The notes: a model not told the origin generated them from the letters alone. Positions 1 to 8,346 are shown, counted from the first letter of the stretch. The stretch is DNA of 64,000 nucleotides from Sandaracinobacteroides sp041675905 (GCA_041675905.1 JBAYSX010000007.1:1-64000), one strand, 5' to 3'. Numbers and translations: made by a program.

Positions 1-1256
1 AGCATGTCCACCGAGAGACGGTCGGACGCGTCCCATTTTGCGTTCATGACCCCTTGATAGAAGCGATTTTTATTTTTGGAGCGGCGGTTTTCGCTGCCGA
101 ACGTCGTGCCGGTCACGTCGGTCAGCGTAACGTAATTGCTGCTGTCCCATGCCAGATCGTTGATGACGGACGCAGTTTGGAACATGCCGGGCCAGACGCC
201 GCCTGCGGGCGTGTCGAACGAGACAGAACCGGAGGATGAGAGCGGTCGCGTCGCCAGGTGCAGTTCTTCGCGCTTGGTGCGGAACTGGCCGTAAAGTCCA
301 TCGACCGTCAGCAGCAAATTGTCCGCCGGCTGCCACTGCACCGCACCGGTCAGACCGAGGCGCTGCATATCGGCATTCCACGAGGAAATGCGGTTGCCGT
401 CCGCGAAATAGAGATCGCCGGACAGGAACTTGTCCTGCTGCGCCTGGCTCAGACCGGAGATATCCAGCCCCTGCGCGACCAGGCGCGTCATGGTCGCGGC
501 GTTGGGGCGGGAATAATTATATGTGTTGTGGCCCTGCTCGGTGGTCTTGCGCTTCGCATAGGCGACGGAGAACGCCACACCGAACTCATTGTCCCAGTTA
601 TAGCTGTACAGCGCCGCGATGCGTGGCTGCGCGTCGTCGGTATATTGGTTCGTGCCCAGCTTCAACGAGATGGCGCCCTTGCTGCCCAGGCCATAATCGA
701 ACGGCTTGCCGGTGAACAGACCGACGGTGCCGGCCATGCCGCCTTCTTTCTGTGCTGTCTCATAAGTCTTTTCGACCTCAACCCGCTGGAACAGTTCCGA
801 TGCGAAGATATTGAAGTCAAACGCGCGGTCGCGGGTCCGCTGACCCCGGCTATCCTGCGCGGAATCGACGTTGCCCAGCACTTCCATGCCATTAAGTTGC
901 ACGCGGGCGAAATCCGATCCGAGGCCGCGCAACGAAATGCGCCGGCCTTCACCCGCCTCACGGGTGATCTGCACACCCGGCAGGCGCTGCAGCGATTCAG
1001 CCAAGTTCAGTTCGGGAAACTTCGCCATGTCCTCGGCGACAATCACGTCCTTCGTAATGACGGATTCGCGTTTCAGATCCCGCGCATAGCCCAGCGACTC
1101 GACATAACCGCGCACAACGATATCGGCGCTGAAATCCGCATTCGCTTCCACAGCGGCGTTGCTCGCCATATCGGCGTTGGTTTCCGCGATAGCCATGGCC
1201 GGAAGCGCGCTGCCCGCCGCCAGCAGTGAAAGCGATGCCAGTTTCACCATCTTCAT
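1..1256 (-). CDS. TonB-dependent receptor, 3' end outside window
   Basis: An open frame runs from an ATG at 1256 off the left edge, giving about 418 residues without a stop. AGGGAGAG lies 6-7 nt before the ATG. The N-terminus (MKMVKLASLSLLAAGSALP) is a signal peptide. A plug domain follows: EDMAKFPELNLAESLQRLPG at about residues 75-95, then GRRISLRGLGSDFARVQLNG, typical of the Xanthomonas/Caulobacter-type outer-membrane receptors. The beta-barrel begins after about residue 170. Such receptors take up large ligands, often carbohydrates, using TonB/ExbBD energy. The ligand cannot be read from the sequence. It is divergent from a DeoR-type sugar or polyol regulator, which suggests a carbohydrate-type substrate (inference). 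Confidence 0.93.
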   Translation of the reverse strand, partial: MKMVKLASLSLLAAGSALPAMAIAETNADMASNAAVEANADFSADIVVRGYVESLGYARDLKRESVITKDVIVAEDMAKFPELNLAESLQRLPGVQITREAGEGRRISLRGLGSDFARVQLNGMEVLGNVDSAQDSRGQRTRDRAFDFNIFASELFQRVEVEKTYETAQKEGGMAGTVGLFTGKPFDYGLGSKGAISLKLGTNQYTDDAQPRIAALYSYNWDNEFGVAFSVAYAKRKTTEQGHNTYNYSRPNAATMTRLVAQGLDISGLSQAQQDKFLSGDLYFADGNRISSWNADMQRLGLTGAVQWQPADNLLLTVDGLYGQFRTKREELHLATRPLSSSGSVSFDTPAGGVWPGMFQTASVINDLAWDSSNYVTLTDVTGTTFGSENRRSKNKNRFYQGVMNAKWDASDRLSVDM

Positions 1257-1328
1257 TTCAAACTCTCCCTGAAGTGGACGGAAAGCCCGCCCCCGTCCGG
1301 CGCTGCTATTAAGGGATTCGAGTTTCGC

Positions 1329-1358
1329 TTTTGTGACATTTTGTGGCATTTTGCCCAC
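1329..1358. promoter_or_regulatory. 10-bp phased direct repeats in divergent promoter region
   Basis: Three consecutive decamers starting with TTTTG (TTTTGTGACA, TTTTGTGGCA, TTTTGCCCAC) lie head to tail between the divergent TonB receptor and DeoR-family genes. A preceding TTCG/TTTCG pair sits at about 1317-1326. Exact one-helical-turn spacing fits cooperative regulator binding on one DNA face. The binding protein is not known; the adjacent DeoR protein is the obvious candidate (inference). Confidence 0.45.
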
Positions 1359-1412
1359 GCATGTGGTTTTAGGTTGCTTCAAGCCCTGAATGTATGTTGA
1401 TACGGTGATATT

Positions 1413-2207
1413 ATGAGTATGATGGAATCGACCGGTCGACAGCCGCCGCGGCTCAACCAAAGTGCGCGAATCGCTGGAATTCTGACCTTGCTGGATGGCC
1501 AGCCATTCTGGTCCGTCGGCGATCTGGCGCGGCGATTTGACGTTTCGGAAGAGACGATCCGCCGCGATGTGCGGCAACTGGAACTGGGCGGACACGTACA
1601 GAAAACACATGGTGGCGTCAGCCTGCCGAACCATATGCTCGAGGGACCTTTTCGTCAGCGCGTGCGCATCGAAGCGGCGCTGAAGCAGCGCATCGCCCGT
1701 CGTGCCGCCGAATTCATCCAGCCGGGGATGACGATCTTGCTGGATTCGGGAACGTCGGCGTTCTGGCTGGCACGAGCCTTGCAAGGTCTGCGCGATCTGA
1801 CCATTATCACCAACAGTGTCGAAATTGCTCAGGAAGTAACCGGCAGATCCGGGCAGCGTCTGTTTATGGCCGGCGGCGAAATCTCGCCCCATTACGGCGC
1901 CTCTTTCGGACCCGAAGCCATCAGCTACTGCCGCCGTTTCGTGCCGGACATCACCGTCTTTTCCATCGGCTCCATCGACGAAACCCATGGCTATCTGGAT
2001 TTCGACGCCGGCGAAGCCACATTCAAGCGCGCGCTGATCGAGAACGCCCGCCGTCTGATGATCCTGGCCGACTCCACCAAATTCGCCCGAGGGGGCCGCT
2101 TGCAAGTGGCGCAACACCATGAAGTACATGATCTGGTAACAGATTCCGCGCCACCCGCCGGTATCGCGCAGGCGGCGGGTGCCGGAACACAGGTTCATAT
2201 TGCCTGA
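1413..2207 (+). CDS. DeoR/GlpR-family transcriptional regulator
   Basis: The 264-residue protein has the DeoR family layout. An N-terminal winged helix-turn-helix at about residues 35-70 contains the signature VSEETIRRDVRQLELGG followed by HGGV. The C-terminal effector domain is of the ribose-isomerase-like type, with GMTILLDSGTSAFWLARAL and TNSVEIAQEV. DeoR proteins sense phosphorylated sugars or polyols and usually repress neighbouring catabolic genes. The glycerol kinase gene 0.4 kb downstream on the same strand suggests a GlpR-like role sensing glycerol 3-phosphate; the divergent TonB receptor is another likely target. The specific effector is inference. Confidence 0.85.
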   Translation: MSMMESTGRQPPRLNQSARIAGILTLLDGQPFWSVGDLARRFDVSEETIRRDVRQLELGGHVQKTHGGVSLPNHMLEGPFRQRVRIEAALKQRIARRAAEFIQPGMTILLDSGTSAFWLARALQGLRDLTIITNSVEIAQEVTGRSGQRLFMAGGEISPHYGASFGPEAISYCRRFVPDITVFSIGSIDETHGYLDFDAGEATFKRALIENARRLMILADSTKFARGGRLQVAQHHEVHDLVTDSAPPAGIAQAAGAGTQVHIA

Positions 2208-2336
2208 TCGCCATGTCGGTCTGGCTTGCAACCAGGGTAAAAATTGCTCCAGCACATCCCTAGGCGGCCTCGGGATCCAGACTTCCCAACTCGGCGCCCT
2301 GTATTTTCCAGCTACCAATCCGACAATGAACGTCGC

Positions 2337-2392
2337 AGCCGGATTCGAACCGGCTTCTCTTTTGGATGACGGCGTTGCAGACGTCGTCATCC
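2337..2392 (-). other. tRNA-like element or degenerate tRNA
   Basis: On the minus strand an 11-bp stem with one A-C mismatch (arms 2364-2374 and 2382-2392) closes a 7-nt loop read as TCTGCAA. After an 8-nt linker comes a perfect 6-bp stem with a 7-nt loop TTCGAAT (2337-2355), which matches the T-arm consensus of tRNAs. I could not find a D-arm or a 7-bp acceptor stem, so it is not a normal tRNA. It lies 34 nt beyond the 3' end of tRNA-Leu(GAG) on the same strand. A decayed tRNA or a tRNA-like small RNA are both possible. Confidence 0.4.
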
Positions 2393-2426
2393 GTTGAAAT
2401 TCGGTTATCCCTGATTTTTCAAGTGA

Positions 2427-2513
2427 TGGTGCGGTCGAGAAGACTCGAACTTCCACAGCCTTTCGGCCACAGCGACCTCAACGCTGCGCGTCTACCAATT
2501 CCGCCACGACCGC
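2427..2513 (-). tRNA. tRNA-Leu(GAG) with encoded CCA
   Basis: The minus strand reads a complete class II tRNA. The 7-bp acceptor is GCGGTCG / CGACCGC, followed by discriminator A and an encoded CCA at 2427-2429. The D-arm contains GGTAGACGC. The anticodon loop TTGAGGT gives anticodon GAG, which reads CUC/CUU leucine codons. A long variable arm (TGGCCGAAAGGCTG) typical of tRNA-Leu follows, and the T-loop is TTCGAGT. Confidence 0.96.
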
Positions 2514-2635
2514 ACGCCGCCTGAGCCAGGCCCTTCGGCCCGCTGGTAGAAGGGCGGCCCCTAGCAGGAGGCGGCATCGCGCGCAAGCATCATTCGCCAT
2601 TTTGCATGTGCAGATTTGAGCGTTAGCTATGGGCC

Positions 2636-4111
2636 ATGGCTGATCTGCTGCTTGCCCTTGATTCCGGCACCACATCTACCCGCGCGCTGGCCTTTGCCCC
2701 GGATGGCGTGATTGTCGCGATGGCGCAACGCCCGCTGACGCAGCATTGGCCGGCGTCCGGCCAGGTGGAGCATGACGCCAGCGAAATTCGCGATCTGACG
2801 CTGGATGCGCTCGCCGAACTGGTGGAAACCGTCGGTGTGGAGCGATTTGCCGCCATCGGCATCGCCAATCAGCGGGAGACGGTGGTATTCTGGTCCGGTG
2901 CGACGGGCCAGCCGCTCGCCCCCGCCATCGTCTGGCAGGACCGGCGCACCGCCGACAGGATGGAACGCCTGCGTGCCGCCGGGCATGAACCGCGCGTCCA
3001 GGCCCTGACAGGCCTGCTGCTCGATCCTTATTTTTCCGCGTCGAAGATCGGCTGGGCCATCGCCAACTGGCCTGCGGTGGCTGCCGCCGCCGAATCGGGC
3101 GATTTGCGCGTCGGCACGGTGGATAGCTGGCTGGTGTGGAATCTGACGGGTGGCGAGCGCCATCTGACGGATCGCAGCAATGCATCCCGCACGCAGTTGA
3201 TGGACCTTTCCAGCGGGGAATGGTCCGATGAAATGTGCACGCTGTTCGACGTGCCGCGCCGGGCCCTGCCGGAAATCACCGGCACCAGCGGCGCGATCGC
3301 CATGGCGCGGGTGGAAGGCCGTACATTGCCGATCACCGGCATGGCCGGCGATCAGCAAGCCGCCACCATCGGGCAAGCGTGCCTTGCCCCCGGCATGATC
3401 AAATGCACCTATGGCACCGGCATTTTCATGCTGGCCCATGCCGGGGATGAACCACCCCACAGCCGCAATCGTCTGCTGGCTACTTATCTTTGCAGCGACC
3501 CGCTGGCCTATGCGCTGGAAGGCTCGATCTTCGTTGGCGGCAATGCCGTCAAATGGCTGCGCGACGGGCTGGGTATCCTCGATACGGCGGCGGAGTCGGC
3601 GGCGCTGGCGGAATCGGTGCCCGATAGCGGCGGCGTCACCCTCGTTCCCGCCTTCGTCGGCCTTGGCGCGCCGCATTGGCAGCCGCATGCGCGCGGGCTG
3701 TTGACGGGGATTACCGCGGCAACCAGCCGTGCGCATATCGTTCGGGCAACCCTCGAAGCCATGGGGCAGCAAACCGCTGATCTCCTTGATGCCTTCGCCG
3801 CCGATGGCGTCGTGCCACGGAACCTGCGGGTGGATGGCGGCATGACGGCGAACGACTGGCTGTGCCAGGATATTGCCGACGCGACAGGCCTGGCGGTGGA
3901 CCGCCCCCGTACCGTCGAAACCACGGCGCTGGGTGCGGCGATGCTGGCGGGTGTCGGCGCTGGCATCTTCCCCGATCTGGCGGCTGCGGCCCACACCATG
4001 GTGCATGCCGACCGGCGCTTCACCCCGCGCCAGACTGCGGAAATCCGGCTCTCCCGCCGCCGGCAATGGGCTCGCGCCATCGCGCAAACCATGGCAGGGA
4101 TCGCTCCATGA
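2636..4111 (+). CDS. glpK: Glycerol kinase
   Basis: The 491-residue FGGY-family kinase phosphorylates glycerol to sn-glycerol 3-phosphate with ATP in the cytoplasm. The ATP-binding start LALDSGTTSTRALAF is at residues 5-19. Typical GlpK blocks follow: IANQRETVVFW, IVWQDRRTADRM, DPYFSASKIGW, GTVDSWLVWNLTGG, TDRSNASRTQLMDL, and the C-terminal LRVDGGMTANDWLCQ. The upstream ATG at 2629 is out of frame and stops at once, so 2636 is the start; no strong ribosome site is visible. It lies downstream of the DeoR/GlpR-like regulator and tRNA-Leu. The next gene overlaps its stop (ATGA). Confidence 0.96.
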   Translation: MADLLLALDSGTTSTRALAFAPDGVIVAMAQRPLTQHWPASGQVEHDASEIRDLTLDALAELVETVGVERFAAIGIANQRETVVFWSGATGQPLAPAIVWQDRRTADRMERLRAAGHEPRVQALTGLLLDPYFSASKIGWAIANWPAVAAAAESGDLRVGTVDSWLVWNLTGGERHLTDRSNASRTQLMDLSSGEWSDEMCTLFDVPRRALPEITGTSGAIAMARVEGRTLPITGMAGDQQAATIGQACLAPGMIKCTYGTGIFMLAHAGDEPPHSRNRLLATYLCSDPLAYALEGSIFVGGNAVKWLRDGLGILDTAAESAALAESVPDSGGVTLVPAFVGLGAPHWQPHARGLLTGITAATSRAHIVRATLEAMGQQTADLLDAFAADGVVPRNLRVDGGMTANDWLCQDIADATGLAVDRPRTVETTALGAAMLAGVGAGIFPDLAAAAHTMVHADRRFTPRQTAEIRLSRRRQWARAIAQTMAGIAP

Positions 4112-4311
4112 CAGCAATCATGCAAAGCATTGCGGTAATCACCGCCTTCCTGCTGCTGGCCGGCGGCTGGCACCAGTGGCGCGCCGATCGCAAACGCGCC
4201 GTTCTGATGCTGATGGCGGCGCTGGTGATCCTCGTCAACGTCTGGCTATGGACGACCATGCCGGAAACCTTGCCCGATTGCGCCCTTGCCGGTGCGCCTG
4301 AGTGTCGCTGA
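4108..4311 (+). CDS. Small two-helix membrane protein
   Basis: A 67-residue frame starts with the ATG that overlaps the glpK stop codon (ATGA), so it is probably translationally coupled. It has two hydrophobic segments, about residues 5-19 (SIAVITAFLLLAGGW) and 32-50 (LMLMAALVILVNVWLW), separated by a charged RADRKR loop. The short C-terminal tail has two Cys. I do not recognise the family. The coupling suggests a role linked to glycerol use, or simply co-transcription. Confidence 0.65.
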   Translation: MTAIMQSIAVITAFLLLAGGWHQWRADRKRAVLMLMAALVILVNVWLWTTMPETLPDCALAGAPECR

Positions 4312-4366
4312 GGAGGCCCTTGTTCTCCGCTGGCTCCTGCCGCATGGGGCGAGGCAAAAGAGCAGC

Positions 4367-5239
4367 ATGGAGAAAATCTTGACGAACGCGCATATCCTGA
4401 CCCTTTCCTGCAAGGATCAAAAAGGGCTGGTGGCCGCCGTTGCCGGGTTCCTGTTCCGGCAGGACGCCAACATCCTCGAAGCCCAGCAATTCGACGATAC
4501 CGAAACCGGCAAATTCTTCATGCGCGTGGTGTTCGACTGGCCGGTGGAAAAAAGCATCATCCAACTGCGCGCCGATTTCACCGCGTCCGTTGCCGATCCG
4601 CTCGGCATGAGCTGGCGGATCAATCCGCGCGGCCATCGTTCGCGCGTGTTGTTGCTGGTGTCGAAATTCGATCACTGTCTCGCCGATCTGCTCTATCGCC
4701 AGCGCATCGGTGAATTGCCCATGGATATCAGCGGCATCATCTGCAACCACCCGAAAGAGGCGCTGAATGTGCCGATGATGCGCGATATCCCCTTCCACTA
4801 TCTGCCCGTAACGCGTGAAACAAAGGCCGAACAGGAAGCGCGCGTGCGCGAAATCATCGAGGAGACCGGGACGGAGCTGGTGGTGCTCGCCCGCTATATG
4901 CAGATTCTATCCGCCGAAATGGCGGCGTTTCTGACCGGGCGCTGCATCAATATTCACCACAGCTTCCTCCCCGGTTTCAAGGGTGCGCGCCCCTATCACC
5001 AGGCCCATGCGCGCGGCGTAAAGATGATCGGCGCCAGCGCCCATTATGTGACCGGCGATCTGGATGAAGGGCCGATCATCGTGCAGGATGTCGAGCCGAT
5101 CACCCACGCCGACACGCCCGAAATGCTGGTGCAAAAAGGCCGGGACATCGAGCGCCGTGTGCTGGCGCGCGCCGTCCATTATCATCTGGACGACCGGGTG
5201 CTGATCAACGGCGCAAAGACGGTGGTGTTCACCACCTGA
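4367..5239 (+). CDS. purU: Formyltetrahydrofolate deformylase
   Basis: PurU hydrolyses 10-formyl-tetrahydrofolate to formate and tetrahydrofolate, balancing one-carbon pools. From the ATG at 4367 the protein has 290 residues, normal for the family; the frame is open further upstream but lacks homology there. An N-terminal ACT domain starts with ILTLSCKDQKGLVAAVAGFL. The C-terminal formyltransferase fold has CINIHHSFLPGFKGARPYHQ and GASAHYVTGDLDEGPII, holding the Asn/His/Asp catalytic set shared with PurN. No regulatory site was noticed. Confidence 0.95.
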   Translation: MEKILTNAHILTLSCKDQKGLVAAVAGFLFRQDANILEAQQFDDTETGKFFMRVVFDWPVEKSIIQLRADFTASVADPLGMSWRINPRGHRSRVLLLVSKFDHCLADLLYRQRIGELPMDISGIICNHPKEALNVPMMRDIPFHYLPVTRETKAEQEARVREIIEETGTELVVLARYMQILSAEMAAFLTGRCINIHHSFLPGFKGARPYHQAHARGVKMIGASAHYVTGDLDEGPIIVQDVEPITHADTPEMLVQKGRDIERRVLARAVHYHLDDRVLINGAKTVVFTT

Positions 5240-5246
5240 AGCGCCG

Positions 5247-5675
5247 TCAGGCCTGAGCCGGGCGGCGCAACGGCAACGGCAAGGGAGAGACGGAAATCCC
5301 CTCCTCCAGAAGTTCCAGCGCGTCCGCCACCGTCGCCTCGCCGATCAGGCCGCGTGCGGGCTGATCCTTTTCCGGCAGGGCATGGCGCAACCGGGCTTCC
5401 TCGGCAAAGCGGCGGCCGACATTATCGGAATTGGCCTCGATCTGGCGTTGCCACTGCATGAGCCGCCGGAATTTTTCGCGCGCTACATTATCCGCCTGAA
5501 CGCTGTTGCCCTTGGCGGAAACCGCCGGAGCCATCACAGCCTTTTCCACCTGAGCATCATCGCAGACAGGGCAGGACACCAGACCGCGCTGTTTCTGCGC
5601 CTCGTAATCTTCGCCCGAACCAAACCAGGCTTCGAACACATGGCCCTGGCCGCATTTCAGATCGAACAAAATCAT
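5247..5675 (-). CDS. DUF1178 family zinc-ribbon-like protein
   Basis: The 142-residue protein begins MILFDLKCGQGHVFEAWFGS and has paired cysteines, Cys8 and the CPVC pair near residues 35-38, consistent with a small zinc ribbon. This matches the uncharacterised DUF1178 family. Its start overlaps the stop of the upstream amidase gene by 4 nt, so the two are probably co-translated. The order ComF, glutaredoxin, amidase, DUF1178 is common in Alphaproteobacteria. Molecular function is unknown. Confidence 0.85.
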   Translation of the reverse strand: MILFDLKCGQGHVFEAWFGSGEDYEAQKQRGLVSCPVCDDAQVEKAVMAPAVSAKGNSVQADNVAREKFRRLMQWQRQIEANSDNVGRRFAEEARLRHALPEKDQPARGLIGEATVADALELLEEGISVSPLPLPLRRPAQA

Positions 5676-6499
5676 GGCGCAACTTCCGCATGCGGCAGGG
5701 AACGACGATGCCGCAAGCTGGGAATCCGCGCGCGCGTATCATCTACCCGTGAAAGATCGAGTTCGGCTGTAGCGATCCCCGGCTCTGTTCCCATGTCCAG
5801 TATTACCTGACCCCATGGGTCGATAACCAGCGAATGGCCAAATGTCTCGCGGCCATCTTCGTGTTGACCGCTCTGCGCCGCCGCCACGATGAACGCCCCC
5901 GTTTCGATGGCGCGGGCACGCAGCAGCACATGCCAATGTGCCTCGCCCGTCTGACGGGTAAAGGCTGCGGGAACGGCGATCACCTGCGCGCCTGCCAGAG
6001 CGAGAGACGCGAACAGTTGCGGGAAGCGCAGATCGTAGCAGATGGTCAGGCCCAGCTTGCCCCACGGCAGGGAGGCGAGGCGCACGGCGTCACCCGCATC
6101 ATAGACCTTCGATTCACGATAGGTTTCGCCATTGGGCAGATCGACGTCGAACAGATGCAGTTTGTCATATTGCTGCAGAATGTCGCCGTCCGGGCCGATC
6201 ACATAGCTGCGGTTGACAAAACGCCCATAACCGGTGGCAATGGCCAGCGAGCCGATGGCGATCATGACCTTGCGTTCCGCCGCCACGGCACGCAGCGCCT
6301 TCAGCGTCGGCTCACGTTCAGCGTTGTGGCCATTTTCGGCCAGCCGCCGGGCTCTGGAATCGAGTTGCCCGCACATTTCCGGCGTGAAAATCACTTCCGC
6401 GCCCTGATCCGCCAGCCGGTTCACATCCGATGCGAGCATCGTGGCATTGGCTGGCGGGTCAATCCCCGTGCAGGTCTGGACAAGGCCGACTTTCAGCAT
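5672..6499 (-). CDS. Carbon-nitrogen hydrolase (Nit1 / omega-amidase-like)
   Basis: The 275-residue nitrilase-superfamily enzyme shows all three catalytic positions: Glu in FTPEM, Lys in YDKLHLFDVDLP, and Cys in TICYDLRFPQLF. This branch resembles Nit1/deaminated-glutathione amidase and omega-amidase, which repair or hydrolyse amides such as deaminated glutathione; the exact substrate is inferred. It is followed by DUF1178 with a 4-nt overlap and preceded by grxC with a 2-nt gap, so the four genes from ComF probably form one minus-strand operon. Confidence 0.9.
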   Translation of the reverse strand: MLKVGLVQTCTGIDPPANATMLASDVNRLADQGAEVIFTPEMCGQLDSRARRLAENGHNAEREPTLKALRAVAAERKVMIAIGSLAIATGYGRFVNRSYVIGPDGDILQQYDKLHLFDVDLPNGETYRESKVYDAGDAVRLASLPWGKLGLTICYDLRFPQLFASLALAGAQVIAVPAAFTRQTGEAHWHVLLRARAIETGAFIVAAAQSGQHEDGRETFGHSLVIDPWGQVILDMGTEPGIATAELDLSRVDDTRARIPSLRHRRSLPHAEVAP

Positions 6500-6501
6500 T
6501 T

Positions 6502-6771
6502 TTACTCCGCCGCGGTCGCCGTCAGAAGCGGTTCCAGTTTGCCCGCGCGCTCCAGCGCCATCAGATCGTCGCAGCCGCCAATGTGGCGACCGTCGATAAA
6601 GATTTGCGGAACGGTGGTACGGCCATGGGCGCGTTCGATCATCTCGGCGCGCTTCGGGCCGCCGGCGCTGATCTCATATTCGGTATATTCCACGTCCTTG
6701 CTGTCCAGCAACGTCTTCGCGCGCATGCAATAGCCACAGGTGGATTTGGTGTAGATTTCAATGTTGGCCAT
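6502..6771 (-). CDS. grxC: Glutaredoxin 3 (dithiol)
   Basis: The 89-residue protein has the thioredoxin-fold glutaredoxin layout. IEIYTKSTCGYCMRAK carries the redox-active Cys pair, TVPQIFIDGRHIGGCDDL is the cis-Pro and glutathione-binding stretch. It reduces disulfides and glutathione mixed disulfides in the cytoplasm. The active site is CGYC instead of the usual CPYC. It sits between ComF and the amidase. Confidence 0.93.
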   Translation of the reverse strand: MANIEIYTKSTCGYCMRAKTLLDSKDVEYTEYEISAGGPKRAEMIERAHGRTTVPQIFIDGRHIGGCDDLMALERAGKLEPLLTATAAE

Positions 6772-6787
6772 CGGTTCCTCTCAAATC

Positions 6788-7561
6788 TCATGCGATCAGG
6801 TAGGTGGAGCTATCATCCGGGGCAACCCGTGCATAGGTGATTACATCGACGCGGGCGACGCCTGCGCGCCGCAAGGTGCGCGCCGCCGCCGACACCGTTG
6901 CCCCCGTGGTCAGGACATCATCCACCAGCAGCACATGCGCGCCCTGCAACCGCGGACGGGCGGAATCGGGCACGGCGAACGCACCCGCCATCATCCGGAA
7001 ACGCGCTTCGCGACCCGCGCCGATCGTCTTGGATGTGGCCTTTACGCGCCGCAGCGCATCCGGAAGCAGTCTGCCCGCCCCCGCCTTCGCCAGCTCCCGG
7101 GCGAGCAGGCCAGCCTGATTATAGCCACGAGCCGCCAGCCGCCAGCGGTGCAGCGGTACGGGCACGAGGAATGTATCCTCCATCAGCAAGGGCCGGGCGG
7201 CACGCAGCATCGCCGGAGCCATCAGCCGCGCCAGTTGTTCACGGCCATATTTGAACTTCAGCACCGTTTCCCGCGCCGTGCCCGTATAAACATAAGGCGC
7301 GCGGGCGGCATCGAAGGGTGGCGGCGTCTTATGGCAGGAGAGGCATATGCTTTCCGTGCGATAGCCTGTGGGCATCGGATCGCCGCATGTCTCGCACACC
7401 GGGTCCGCCACGGGGCGGAGCGCAGACCAGCAATCCGCGCAATAGCCGCGCGCCGATTGCAGAGGTTGCTTGCAGCCGGTGCAGACCGGAGGCATCAACA
7501 AATCGGCAAGGCCGGTGAACGCGCGCATGTACATCTGTTTACCATAATCGAGGAAAGCCAT
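6788..7561 (-). CDS. ComF family phosphoribosyltransferase-like protein
   Basis: Up to 257 residues. An N-terminal zinc-finger region has CTGCKQPL, CADC, CETCGDPM and CLSCH. The C-terminal phosphoribosyltransferase domain ends with the PRPP motif HVLLVDDVLTTGATVSAA. In competent bacteria ComF helps DNA uptake; in alphaproteobacteria its role is unclear. The ATG at 7561 overlaps the start of the divergent methyltransferase gene. ATGs at 7534 (MYMRAF) or 7528 may be the true start. Confidence 0.88.
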   Translation of the reverse strand: MAFLDYGKQMYMRAFTGLADLLMPPVCTGCKQPLQSARGYCADCWSALRPVADPVCETCGDPMPTGYRTESICLSCHKTPPPFDAARAPYVYTGTARETVLKFKYGREQLARLMAPAMLRAARPLLMEDTFLVPVPLHRWRLAARGYNQAGLLARELAKAGAGRLLPDALRRVKATSKTIGAGREARFRMMAGAFAVPDSARPRLQGAHVLLVDDVLTTGATVSAAARTLRRAGVARVDVITYARVAPDDSSTYLIA

Positions 7562-8339
7562 TGAACGACAGCCAGAATCGCCACACGGACATCTTCGACC
7601 GCCGCACCCGGCGCCTTGCGCGGGACCGCGCCTTTGCGGGGCGCGAGGAATATGATTTCCTGCACCGCCATGCGGAAAGCGAATTGCTGGCCCGGGTCGA
7701 ACTGGCCGGCGATGATTCTCCTGGCCCTGAATTGCGCATCGGCCTGTTCACGCCACCGCCGCCCGATGCCTTGCGCTCGATCCCGGCTATGCCGCAGCCC
7801 GTGCCTTCGGCGGTATCCAGGCCGATGAGGACCGGCTGCCGATTGCCGACGCCAGCATAGGCCGTATTGTGGCGATGATGAGCCTGCATGGCGTCAATGA
7901 TTTGCCCGGCGCGCTGATCCTGGGCCGCCGCGCGCTGAAACCCGGCGGCCGGCTGTTCGCGGTATTCCCCGGCGGCTATTCGCTCGCCGCCGTCCGCGAG
8001 GCGTTTCTGACGGCCGACGCCGCCAGCGGACGGGGGGTCGCGCCCCGCCTCGGCCCGACGGTCGATCCCGCCGAAGCCGCCGGCCTGCTGCAACGCGCCG
8101 GCCTCGGCGATCCCGTCGTCGACATCGACACCGTCACCATCCGCTATCGCCGCCTCGCCGACCTCGCCCGCGACGTGCGCGGCATGGGCGACAGCGGCTG
8201 GCTCGCCACCCGCCAGCGAGGCTTGACCACGCCTTCCCGCTGGGCCGCCGCCGAAGCACATTTCGCAGGCCTCGCCGGGGATGACGGCAAGGTGCCGGTG
8301 GAAGTGCAATTGCTCTATCTGACGGCGCGGGCGCGGTAA
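7561..8339 (+). pseudogene. SAM-dependent methyltransferase, frameshifted
   Basis: Two adjacent frames together make one protein of about 260 residues. Frame 1 from a TTG at 7561 (after GAGGAAA) encodes the N-terminus (IFDRRTRRLARDRA ... HDFLHRH-like). Homology continues one base out of step from about 7776 with LDPGYAAARAFGGIQADEDR and then SLHGVNDLPGALILGRRALK up to the stop at 8339. A single missing base between about 7725 and 7776 would join them. The family resembles the BioC/NDUFAF5-like methyltransferases found beside ComF in alphaproteobacteria. It may be a real pseudogene or a base-calling error in this GC-rich stretch. Confidence 0.8.
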
Positions 8340-8346
8340 GCGCGCC

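Noticed and set aside
2179..2397. Small plus-strand ORF after the DeoR gene
   Set aside because: It reads through the tRNA-like T-arm (AGFEPA is the translation of the antisense T-loop), so it is a false ORF.
2627..4117. 496-codon open frame antisense to glpK
   Set aside because: GC-rich codon bias creates long antisense frames; no protein family features and glpK is certain.
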